NCBI GenBank assembly: GCA_046735215.1
Contig: JBKPSV010000326.1
Location: 1 to 6,534 of the forward strand
Direction: 5' to 3'
Source: JAMXLO01 sp046735215
Lineage (GTDB): Bacteria; Pseudomonadota; Alphaproteobacteria; Acetobacterales; Acetobacteraceae
DNA length: 6,534 nt
Below the pieces are notes generated by a model. It ran no database searches, was not told the DNA's origin, and was given only the letters and a program-made list of their open reading frames with translations. A program made the position numbers and the translations under genes. Below, piece by piece: positions 1 to 6,397 of this stretch (the stretch's first letter is position 1; every line of letters starts with the position of its first letter).

Positions 1-1032
1 GCTGTTGCTGCCGCCATCGCCGCCCTTGACGCGGGCGAGACGCGCTATTCCGACGTACGGGGGCTGCCCGAGCTGCGTTGTGCACTCGCCGATTACCTGA
101 CCGATTTGCACGCCAAACCGGTGGGCGAGGAGCGCATACAGATCGCTGCCTCGGGCATGGCTGCGGTCGCCACAGCGGTCGCTGCCATCGTAAAGGCAGA
201 CGATCGCGTGGTGTTGCACAGCCCGGCCTGGCCCAACGTCGGCAACGCTGCCCGCGTACGCGGTGCACAGGTTGATGAGCTTGCCCTGACCGCGTCGGCC
301 GAGGGCGGCTTCCGCATGGACTTCGACCGGCTCGACTCGATGCTCGGAGGCGCGCGCGCCTTCATCGTCAACAGTCCGAACAACCCCACCGGCTGGACCG
401 CGACCCGCGACGAATTGCAGACCATCCTGGAGATCGCCCGACGGCGCGGCGTCTGGTTGATCTCGGATGAGGTGTATTCGCGCCTGGTGTATGACGGAGC
501 ACCTGCCGCGCCATCGTTGCTCGACATTGCCGAACCCAACGACCGGGTCATTGTCTGCAACAGCTTCTCCAAGACCTGGGTGATGACCGGCTGGCGACTC
601 GGCTGGCTGGTCGTTCCCGAAGCCGCGCGCGATGCGATCACCGAGTTGGTCGAGGTGATGCATTCCGGTGTTGCGCCATTTATCCAGCACGCGGGCGTGG
701 CTGCGGTGCGCGACGCTGACGCCATGTCGCACTTCCGCGAGCATTGCGCCAATGGCCGCGAACTTGTCGGCAAGGCGTTGTCCGGGATCAATCGCGTGCG
801 CTATGCGGCACCCGATGGCGCCTTCTACGCTTTCGTCGGCGTGGAAGGCCTGACCGACAGTCTCGCTTTCGCCAAGCGGCTGGTGCACGAACAGAAGGTG
901 GCGGTCGCACCCGGCATAGCCTTCGGTGACGCGGGTGAGGGATATTTGCGAATCTGCTTCGCACAGGCGTCGAACAAGCTTGAGTCGGCGATGGAGCGGC
1001 TGCGCGACGGGCTGCGTGCTCAGGCCGCCTGA
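1..1032 (+). CDS. PLP-dependent class I/II aminotransferase, 5' end outside the window
   Basis: The frame is open from the first base, so the start codon lies upstream; 343 residues are visible and about 45-55 N-terminal residues are probably missing relative to the usual 390-400. The fold type I aminotransferase landmarks occur in order (fragment numbering): YSDVRGLPELR at 16-26 (Tyr of the coenzyme/substrate pocket), SPNNPTG at 125-131 with the cofactor-contacting Asn128, Asp156 and Tyr159 in DEVYS (pyridine N and O3' contacts), SFSK with the Schiff-base Lys191, Arg199 in the following GWRLGW (phosphate contact), and Arg317 in YLRICF, matching the arginine that holds the substrate carboxylate. 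The family transfers an amino group from an amino acid to a 2-oxo acid, commonly 2-oxoglutarate, in the cytoplasm. Substrate specificity cannot be read from this. Only 7 bases separate it from the binding-protein gene, which implies co-transcription. An internal TTG at 106 could be taken as a start, but coding similarity clearly extends upstream of it. Confidence 0.95.
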   Translation, partial: AVAAAIAALDAGETRYSDVRGLPELRCALADYLTDLHAKPVGEERIQIAASGMAAVATAVAAIVKADDRVVLHSPAWPNVGNAARVRGAQVDELALTASAEGGFRMDFDRLDSMLGGARAFIVNSPNNPTGWTATRDELQTILEIARRRGVWLISDEVYSRLVYDGAPAAPSLLDIAEPNDRVIVCNSFSKTWVMTGWRLGWLVVPEAARDAITELVEVMHSGVAPFIQHAGVAAVRDADAMSHFREHCANGRELVGKALSGINRVRYAAPDGAFYAFVGVEGLTDSLAFAKRLVHEQKVAVAPGIAFGDAGEGYLRICFAQASNKLESAMERLRDGLRAQAA

Positions 1033-1039
1033 GCAGATC

Positions 1040-2626
1040 ATGCGACGCGCACGTGCACTGACAAGGCTGGGTGCGGCATTCATCGCTATGCTGATGCTGG
1101 CTGGCGCAAAGGGCTTTGCTGCCGACCTGACCATCGGCCGCGCCACGGAACAGAATTCGCTCGATCCGCAGTACTCCGATCTCGGTAACGACGCCGCGAC
1201 CGCCGAAAACATGTTCGACAGCCTGATCGAATTTGATTCGAAGCTGCGAATCCACCCAAGCTTGGCGTTGTCGTGGACACTGCTCGACCCGCTGACCTGG
1301 GAGATCAACCTCCGTCCCGGCGTCACGTTCAACGATGGAACACCCTTCACCGGCGACGATGTCGCATTCTCGCTGAACCGTGCGCGCAATATACCCAACA
1401 GTCCCGGCCCGCTGGCCAGTTTCGTCCGCAACGTGCAGCAGACAGAGGTGGTCGACGCGCACACGCTGCGTATCCACACCGATCAGCCCACGCCGCTGCT
1501 GATGGACATGATCGGCCGCATCTTCATCGTCCCGGCGAAACTCGGCGCATCAGTGATCACAGAGGATTTTTCCTCCGGCCGCGCGATGATCGGTACCGGT
1601 CCTTATCGCCTTAAGCAGGCGATGCCGGGCGACCGCGTGGTTCTGGCCGCCAACCAAAACTCTTGGCGCGGCAGACCGGCGTTCGACACGGTGACACTCA
1701 AGTTCCTTGCAAACGCCGCCGCGCGCAGTGCAGCGCTGCTGTCGGGCTCGGTCGACGTGATCGAGCAGATCCCACCCTCCGACATCGCGCTGTTCCAGAA
1801 CCGGCAGGACGTGTCGCTGTTCTCGGTGACGTCGACACGGATGATCTATCTCGCGATGGACCAGGGCCGCGACGATAGCCCGTTCATCACTGACAAGGAT
1901 GGTGCGCCGCTAAAGACGAATCCGCTGAAGGATCGTCGCGTGCGGCTCGCGCTCTCCAAGCTGATCAATCGTCCCGCGATCGTCGAGCGTGTGGTGGCGG
2001 GCGCCGGCGAGCCAGCCGGACAGCTCGTCCCAGAGGGAATGGGGGGCTACGATCCATCGCTGCAGCCCGTGCCGTTCGAGCCGGATGGGGCAAAGAAGCT
2101 GTGGGCCGACGCCGGCTATCCAAACGGGTTCGGGCTGACGTTGCACGGCTCGAACAACCGTTTCCCCAATGATTCGCAGCTCACGCAGGCGATCGGCCAG
2201 ATGTTCTCGCGCGGTGGATTGCGGGTGAACGGTGTCGAGCCGTTGCCGTACAATGTCTATGCACCCGGCGCCACCGCGCGCAAGTACAGCCTGTTCATCT
2301 TCAGCTATGGCAGTGTGGCAAGCAGTTCGCTGAACGGCCTGTCGGGTGTGTTGGCGACCTACGACAAGGACGCCGGCACCGGTTCGTTGAACCGCGCCCG
2401 CTACTCGAATCCGCAGTTTGATGCATTGCTGAAGCAGGCCGCGCGCGAGTTTGACGATGCCAAGCGCAACAGGCTGCTGGCGGATGCGACACGGGTAGCG
2501 ATGGAGGACGCTGCCATTCTGCCGATCTATTGGCAGAAGCTGTATTGGGCAGCGCGCAAAGGCTTCATCGTCGATCCTGACCGAGGTGAGGCCACCGCCG
2601 CGAGATTCGTCTCACTGGCCAAGTAA
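1040..2626 (+). CDS. ABC transporter substrate-binding protein, family 5 (peptide/opine/nickel type)
   Basis: The 528-residue product has the features of the SBP_bac_5 family (DppA/OppA-like). The start at 1040 gives an ideal Sec signal: basic MRRAR, a hydrophobic core to about residue 22, then AKGFAAD with likely cleavage after residue 27 or 28. The mature protein begins DLTIGRATEQNSLDP, the usual first strand. The family signature follows at about 84-113, including LRPGVTFNDGTPF and the DDVAFSLNRA helix. Later landmarks are GTGPYRL, the domain-linking RRVRLALSKLINR, the AGYPNGF segment, YSNPQFDALL, and a C-terminal ILPIYWQKLYWAARKG. No lipobox cysteine is visible, so it should be soluble in the periplasm. 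It delivers its ligand to a membrane permease; none is encoded here. The frame is open back to 926, but that part lies over the aminotransferase and lacks a signal peptide. The ligand is unknown; the family binds oligopeptides but also sugars, opines and other small organics. Confidence 0.93.
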   Translation: MRRARALTRLGAAFIAMLMLAGAKGFAADLTIGRATEQNSLDPQYSDLGNDAATAENMFDSLIEFDSKLRIHPSLALSWTLLDPLTWEINLRPGVTFNDGTPFTGDDVAFSLNRARNIPNSPGPLASFVRNVQQTEVVDAHTLRIHTDQPTPLLMDMIGRIFIVPAKLGASVITEDFSSGRAMIGTGPYRLKQAMPGDRVVLAANQNSWRGRPAFDTVTLKFLANAAARSAALLSGSVDVIEQIPPSDIALFQNRQDVSLFSVTSTRMIYLAMDQGRDDSPFITDKDGAPLKTNPLKDRRVRLALSKLINRPAIVERVVAGAGEPAGQLVPEGMGGYDPSLQPVPFEPDGAKKLWADAGYPNGFGLTLHGSNNRFPNDSQLTQAIGQMFSRGGLRVNGVEPLPYNVYAPGATARKYSLFIFSYGSVASSSLNGLSGVLATYDKDAGTGSLNRARYSNPQFDALLKQAAREFDDAKRNRLLADATRVAMEDAAILPIYWQKLYWAARKGFIVDPDRGEATAARFVSLAK

Positions 2627-2630
2627 CAGC

Positions 2631-2671
2631 CTCCGCCGTAAGCTGTACGTCAGGCGCCCCATCTGGCGGAG
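2631..2671 (+). promoter_or_regulatory. Inverted repeat covering the dioxygenase ribosome binding site
   Basis: CTCCGCC at 2631-2637 is the exact reverse complement of GGCGGAG at 2665-2671, with 27 bases between. The right arm contains the Shine-Dalgarno GGAG (2668-2671) that sits six bases before the ATG at 2678. Pairing would hide the ribosome binding site of the dioxygenase. A shorter competing hairpin is possible (CGCC 2655-2658 with GGCG 2665-2668). The pairing is seen in the sequence; any regulatory role is inferred, and a seven-base match can arise by chance in GC-rich DNA. Confidence 0.35.
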
Positions 2672-2677
2672 AACATC

Positions 2678-3580
2678 ATGCTGTCTATAGAACCTACCGG
2701 CGCGATCCTCGGCGCAACCATTCACGGCATCGACGCAAGAGAGATCGACGACGAACAATTTGCGCGCATTCTGCTCGCGCTCGGGCGGCACGGCGTTTTG
2801 CGGTTCCCCGATCAGCGGCTCGACATGGGGGACCTGCGCCGCTTCTCCGAGCGGTTCGGCGACATTCAGGGTCCCAGCATCGCTGAGAACGACGCCGCGC
2901 ACGTCGGGACGCTGTCGAACCTGAAGGAAGACGGCAAATACATCGGCTCTCCGGATGCTGGCCAGGACTGGCACACCGACATGTCGTATCGCGATGTGAT
3001 GGGTTTCGTGAACGTGCTCTACGGCATTCGCATTCCGCGCCGGAACGGCGTGCCGCTTGGCGGCACCGAGTTCTCCAACATGCACGCGGTCTATGATGCG
3101 CTTCCCGCCGATATCAGGACGCGGCTCGCCGAGGCAACCGCCACCCACGATTTCGAAAAATTCTGGGAGAACATGCGGCAGAACCATGCCAGCCAGCGTC
3201 CGCCGATGACCGACGAACAGCGGCGTCGACGTCCGCCGGTGGTGCATCCGTTATTCCTCACCCATCCCATCACCGGCCGGAAGGTGCTGTACGCCAATCC
3301 TGGCTACACCATACGGATCAACGAACTGCCGGAACGCGAAAGCGCCGAGATGCTGGAGTATCTGTTCACATTCCAGCTTGAGCCGCGCTTTCGCTACATC
3401 CACACTTGGTCCGAAAACGACCTTCTCGTGTGGGACCATCTCGGTACTATACATCGTGCCATCGCTGATTATGGTCCGGACGAGATCAGGCTCATGCGTC
3501 GCTGCCAGGTGATGGCAACCAAGGTGTTCGATCCGGGGTTCCTGCGACCTGTGCACGCTCTGATGACGGAGGCTGTGTGA
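2678..3580 (+). CDS. TauD/TfdA-family Fe(II)/2-oxoglutarate-dependent dioxygenase
   Basis: The 300-residue product has the usual family length and a complete catalytic set. The iron ligands are the HTD motif His99 and Asp101 (in DWHTDMSYRD) and the distal His259 in IHRAIADY; the arginine pair in RLMRR, Arg271 and Arg275, aligns with TauD Arg266 and Arg270, the latter being the 2-oxoglutarate carboxylate anchor. Thr130 in GGTEF sits where family members contact the co-substrate. Other family marks are GVLRFPDQ near 39-46 and FSERFGDIQGP near 56-66. The family couples decarboxylation of 2-oxoglutarate to succinate with hydroxylation of a substrate, often causing release of a C-S, C-O or C-N fragment (taurine, 2,4-D), in the cytoplasm. 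ATG 2678 is chosen because GGAG lies six bases before it and the protein starts at the expected first strand. It lies 51 bases after the binding protein and its stop overlaps the FAH gene start. The substrate is unknown; I do not assign tauD or tfdA. Confidence 0.93.
   Translation: MLSIEPTGAILGATIHGIDAREIDDEQFARILLALGRHGVLRFPDQRLDMGDLRRFSERFGDIQGPSIAENDAAHVGTLSNLKEDGKYIGSPDAGQDWHTDMSYRDVMGFVNVLYGIRIPRRNGVPLGGTEFSNMHAVYDALPADIRTRLAEATATHDFEKFWENMRQNHASQRPPMTDEQRRRRPPVVHPLFLTHPITGRKVLYANPGYTIRINELPERESAEMLEYLFTFQLEPRFRYIHTWSENDLLVWDHLGTIHRAIADYGPDEIRLMRRCQVMATKVFDPGFLRPVHALMTEAV
3568..3572 (+). promoter_or_regulatory. Ribosome binding site inside the dioxygenase gene, for the FAH gene
   Basis: GGAGG at 3568-3572 lies within the last codons of the dioxygenase gene. 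It is seven bases from ATG 3580 and four from GTG 3577. The seven-base spacing favours ATG 3580, whose first base is the last base of the dioxygenase stop codon (TGATG). This arrangement implies translational coupling of the two enzymes. Confidence 0.7.
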
Positions 3581-4362
3581 TGCGCTGGATCCGCTATACC
3601 ACGCAGGGTCGGACTTCGTATGGCTCGCTCGACGGCACGACCGTGCGTGAAATCAGCGGCGCCCCCTGGGGCACGCATGAACCAACGGGCAAGACCTATG
3701 CGTTGAACGACGTGACGCTGGAAGTGCCGGTGGTTCCGCCGACCTTCTATGCCGCCGGCATCAACTACGCCGCGCATATCCGCGAGATGGCGGAGAAGCG
3801 CGGTGTGCAGCCGGTGTTTCCGGAGAAGGCCGATATCGGCTATCGCGCCAACAATGCGCTGATCGCGCATGACTGCGACGTGGTAATCCCCAAGGACGCC
3901 ACGGAGAAGATCAATTACGAAGGCGAGCTTGTCGTGGTGATCGGCAAGCAGGCCAAACATCTGTCGAAGGCCGACGCCATGTCCTGCATCTTCGGCTACA
4001 CGATCGGCAACGACGTAAGCGAGCGCACCTGGCAGCGCGGGGACCGCACCTTCTGGCGCGGCAAGAACACCGACACGTTCAAGCCGATGGGGCCGTGGAT
4101 CGACACCGATGTGAACCTCGACGCGATGCAGACCGTCATTCGGGTCAACGGCCGCGAGGACCTGCGCTTCAAGACCAACGATATGATTTTCGACATCCCC
4201 ACCTATATCGAGGCGATGACCCGCTACCTAACGCTGTATCCGGGCGACGTGATCTGGATGGGCACCGATGGCACATCGCCGGATCTGAAGCACGGTGATG
4301 TCGTCGAAGTCGAACTGACCGGTCTTGGTGTGCTGCGCAACCGATTTGTGCGGGCAACCTGA
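3580..4362 (+). CDS. Fumarylacetoacetate hydrolase (FAH) superfamily enzyme
   Basis: The 260-residue product is a single-domain FAH-fold protein. The short N-terminal domain is followed by FYAAGINYAAHIREM with the catalytic His66-x-x-Glu69 dyad seen in hydrolases and decarboxylases of this superfamily. The divalent-metal ligands are present as YEGEL (Glu114, Glu116) and GNDVSER (Asp145), and Lys162 in RGKNTDTF matches the active-site lysine. The C-terminus has YPGDVIWMGTDGTSPDL and the closing strand HGDVVEVEL. Members split or decarboxylate 2-oxo acids (acylpyruvates, oxaloacetate, homoprotocatechuate pathway intermediates) or hydrate 2-oxoalkenoates, using Mg or Mn. Which of these applies cannot be decided here; GTSPDL replaces the commoner GTPAG turn, so the pocket may differ. 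The alternative GTG start at 3577 would add one residue and give a four-base overlap. As the last gene of the cassette it probably acts on a keto acid formed downstream of the dioxygenase. Confidence 0.92.
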   Translation: MRWIRYTTQGRTSYGSLDGTTVREISGAPWGTHEPTGKTYALNDVTLEVPVVPPTFYAAGINYAAHIREMAEKRGVQPVFPEKADIGYRANNALIAHDCDVVIPKDATEKINYEGELVVVIGKQAKHLSKADAMSCIFGYTIGNDVSERTWQRGDRTFWRGKNTDTFKPMGPWIDTDVNLDAMQTVIRVNGREDLRFKTNDMIFDIPTYIEAMTRYLTLYPGDVIWMGTDGTSPDLKHGDVVEVELTGLGVLRNRFVRAT

Positions 4363-4406
4363 CCGCTACGCCGCCAGCACATTAACCCGCTGTCGCAGCT
4401 CGTGAG

Positions 4407-4423
4407 ATCGCGCTATGCGCGAT
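4407..4423 (+). repeat. Perfect short hairpin / palindrome in the spacer
   Basis: ATCGCGC at 4407-4413 is followed by TAT and its exact reverse complement GCGCGAT at 4417-4423. The stem is seven base pairs with a three-base loop, starting 44 bases after the FAH stop. No T run follows (next bases GAGAGCG), so it is not a canonical Rho-independent terminator. It could protect the 3' end of the cassette mRNA or be an operator for the cyclase gene; neither can be shown from the sequence. Confidence 0.45.
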
Positions 4424-4437
4424 GAGAGCGCTAATTG

Positions 4438-4489
4438 CTGGACAGGCGGAACCCGTTTGCGCAATGTCACGCTGACAGCCTGAACAGGC
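4438..4489 (+). repeat. Three related CTGRACAG-like words upstream of the cyclase gene
   Basis: CTGGACAGGC (4438-4447), CTGACAGC (4472-4479) and CTGAACAGGC (4480-4489) resemble one another; the first and third differ at one base of ten. The third lies in a small inverted repeat, GCCTG-AA-CAGGC at 4478-4489, 12 bases before the ATG at 4502. They could be binding sites for a regulator of the cyclase gene. The words are short and no known regulator is identified. Confidence 0.25.
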
Positions 4490-4501
4490 CTTGGGGGGGC
4501 C

Positions 4502-6397
4502 ATGGAGCTGGCAGCTTGGCTGCGTGCCTTGAATCTCAGTCAGTATGAGACGGTATTCGAAGAGAATTCCGTCACGGCTGATCTGCTTCCAAGTCTGACT
4601 GCCGAAGATCTTAAGGATCTCGGCATCACGGCAGTCGGTCATCGCCGCCGGTTGCTTGATGCCATCTCGGCACTTCGTAACGACGCTGCTCCTCCGGCGC
4701 CCGCTAAAGCCGACGTGCAAAGCAATAACGATTACCACCAAAAGGCGAATTCGACTGCTGAGCGGCGCTATATAAGCGTAATGTTCTGCGACCTGGTTGA
4801 ATTCACCAGGCTGTCTTCGCGCCTCGATCCGGAGGATCTGAGCGCGGTGATCCGCGGCTATCAAGCCTGTGTCGCGCGGACCATTGATCGTTTCGGCGGT
4901 TTCATCGCGCGCTACGTCGGCGATGGAGTGCTGATCTATTTCGGCTGGCCGGTCGCCCGCGAGGATGACGCGGAGCGCGCGGTCCGTGCCGCACTGGCAG
5001 TGATCAGTGAGATAACGCACACACTCATCGGCGAAAAACTGCGGGTACGCATCGGGATCGCAACCGGTCTGGTCGTGATCGGTGAGCAGATCGGCGCCGG
5101 CGAGGCGCGTCAGCAGACAGCGATCGGCGAGACTCCGAATTTGGCCGCTCGCCTCCAGGCGCTGGCGGGCGACAATGGTGTCGTCATCGACACGACCACT
5201 CGCAACCAGGTCGGCGGGCTGTTCGACTGTGCCAACCTCGGGTCCCTAAATTTGAAGGGCATACCGGGACCGGTGCAGGTCTGGCAGGTGCTCAAAGAGG
5301 TCGTGGTCAACAGTCGATTTGAGGCGTTGCACAGGGCAGCTCTGACACCCTTGGTGGGCCGCGACGAAGAGCTTGAGCTGCTGCTGCGGCGCTGGGCACA
5401 GGCGAAGAGCGGCGTGGGGCGCGTCGTGATGATCGCGGGTGAGTCAGGGATTGGCAAGTCGCGCCTGGTTGCCGAATTTGAAGAGCGGCTGAAGGGCGAG
5501 AACCATGCGCGGCTGCGCTACTTTGGTGCGCCCGATCGTGCCGATAGCCCACTCTATCCGGTCATCCGGCAGCTGATGTTCGCTGCTGAGTTCGATCGGC
5601 AGGATTCGGAACGGATGAAATGGCAGAAGCTGCGAGCTCTGCTGGGCCCTGATGCCACGCCGCAGGATCTAAGTCTCCTTGGCGATCTGCTTGGTCTGGC
5701 CTCTGACATGCCAGCATCGACCGAGATCAGTTCTCGGACGCAACGCGAACGAACGTTTGCCGCACTGTTGCGCCTGATGGAGAGGATGTGCCGCGATCAA
5801 CCCTTGCTGATCGTGGTCGAGGACATTCATTCGGCAGATCCCACCACCCGCGATCTGGTGGATCTCGCGATCAGCCGTCTGACCGAACTGCCGATCCTTC
5901 TTGTCATGACATTTCGTCCTGACATTCAGCTGCCGTGGATCGGCCATGCCGGCGTCACACTGGTTACGCTGAATCGCCTCGACCGGAAGGACAGTGCGCG
6001 TCTCGCCGGCCTGCTGGCGAACGAACTGCCGCCGGTGCTGCTCAACCGCATCGCCATGCAGGCCGATGGAGTGCCGCTGTTCGTCGAGGAGCTGGCAAAG
6101 GACTGGTCGGAGCGCGCAAAGGATCCGGACAGCGCGCTGCAAACCATCGGTGTGCCGACAACGCTGCACGGATCACTGTTGGCGCGCCTCGATCGTCTGA
6201 CTGAAGCGAAGCAGGCGGCACAGATTGGTGCGGTGATAGGACGCGAGTTTTCGTATGAGCTCATCGCCGCAATCGCCGGTTTGCCAGAGCCGGTACTCGT
6301 CGCAGGTTTAGAACAGCTGGTTTCAGCGGGGTTGACGCATTGCCGCGGTGAACCTCCTGCCGCCATGTATCGCTTTACTCACCAGTCGCTAAGATAG
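4502..6397 (+). CDS. SAM domain / class III nucleotide cyclase / AAA-type ATPase fusion, C-terminally truncated
   Basis: The 631-residue product has three domains. Residues 1-58 are a SAM domain (starts MELAAWLRALNLSQY, ends HRRRLLDAISAL), probably for protein-protein contact. A low-complexity linker (59-87) leads to a class III adenylate/guanylate cyclase domain (about 88-264) with metal-binding Asp97 (FCDLVEFT) and Asp141 (YVGDG) and transition-state Asn213 and Arg217 (TPNLAARL). Thr206 at the second purine-selecting position is typical of class IIIb, while Arg137 replaces the usual lysine at the first. An ATPase module follows: VGRDEE at 285-290, Walker A GESGIGKS at 313-320, Walker B LLIVVEDIHSADP with Asp441. 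This order resembles bacterial relatives of soluble adenylyl cyclase. No signal peptide or membrane segment is seen, so it should be cytosolic. Relatives continue after the FxHxL-like segment (here YRFTHQSLR) into a TPR-like region and total about 1000-1150 residues; here a TAG ends the frame at once. It may be a truncated, possibly non-functional gene. An in-frame TGA at 4481 makes ATG 4502 the only sensible start. Confidence 0.88.
   Translation: MELAAWLRALNLSQYETVFEENSVTADLLPSLTAEDLKDLGITAVGHRRRLLDAISALRNDAAPPAPAKADVQSNNDYHQKANSTAERRYISVMFCDLVEFTRLSSRLDPEDLSAVIRGYQACVARTIDRFGGFIARYVGDGVLIYFGWPVAREDDAERAVRAALAVISEITHTLIGEKLRVRIGIATGLVVIGEQIGAGEARQQTAIGETPNLAARLQALAGDNGVVIDTTTRNQVGGLFDCANLGSLNLKGIPGPVQVWQVLKEVVVNSRFEALHRAALTPLVGRDEELELLLRRWAQAKSGVGRVVMIAGESGIGKSRLVAEFEERLKGENHARLRYFGAPDRADSPLYPVIRQLMFAAEFDRQDSERMKWQKLRALLGPDATPQDLSLLGDLLGLASDMPASTEISSRTQRERTFAALLRLMERMCRDQPLLIVVEDIHSADPTTRDLVDLAISRLTELPILLVMTFRPDIQLPWIGHAGVTLVTLNRLDRKDSARLAGLLANELPPVLLNRIAMQADGVPLFVEELAKDWSERAKDPDSALQTIGVPTTLHGSLLARLDRLTEAKQAAQIGAVIGREFSYELIAAIAGLPEPVLVAGLEQLVSAGLTHCRGEPPAAMYRFTHQSLR

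Larger units (their letters stand above)
4363..4501 (+). other. Intergenic spacer between the catabolic cassette and the cyclase gene
   Basis: These 139 bases contain no credible reading frame on the + strand. They hold a hairpin (4407-4423), three related CTGRACAG-like words (4438-4489) and a run of seven G at 4493-4499, two bases before the cyclase ATG. Any promoter for the cyclase would have to lie here, but I find no convincing -35/-10 pair or sigma-54 GG/GC pair. There is no hairpin followed by a T run, so no recognisable intrinsic terminator ends the cassette. Confidence 0.7.

Noticed and set aside
93..791. Long minus-strand open frame (232 codons) opposite the aminotransferase
   Set aside because: It is antisense to a gene with complete catalytic motifs, its translation resembles no protein family I know, and such frames are common opposite GC-rich genes.
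926..1039. Upstream extension of the binding-protein frame
   Set aside because: It would overlap the aminotransferase by over 100 bases and put unrelated arginine-rich sequence before a good signal peptide that starts at 1040.
788..1477. Minus-strand open frame (229 codons) across the aminotransferase and binding-protein genes
   Set aside because: It covers two confident genes on the other strand and shows no recognisable domain.
2612..3247. Minus-strand open frame (211 codons) opposite the dioxygenase
   Set aside because: It is a shadow of a gene whose iron and 2-oxoglutarate ligands are intact.
4363..4501. Sigma-70 or sigma-54 promoter and intrinsic terminator
   Set aside because: No -35/-10 pair with fitting spacing stood out, GG/GC spacing for sigma-54 failed, and no hairpin is followed by a T run.
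4382..5020. Minus-strand open frame (212 codons) spanning the spacer and cyclase start
   Set aside because: It is antisense to the SAM and cyclase domains and has no recognisable product. It does cover the spacer, but nothing supports it as a gene.
5669..6366. Minus-strand frames opposite the ATPase region
   Set aside because: Two overlapping antisense frames with cysteine- and serine-rich, family-less translations; the + strand carries the Walker motifs.
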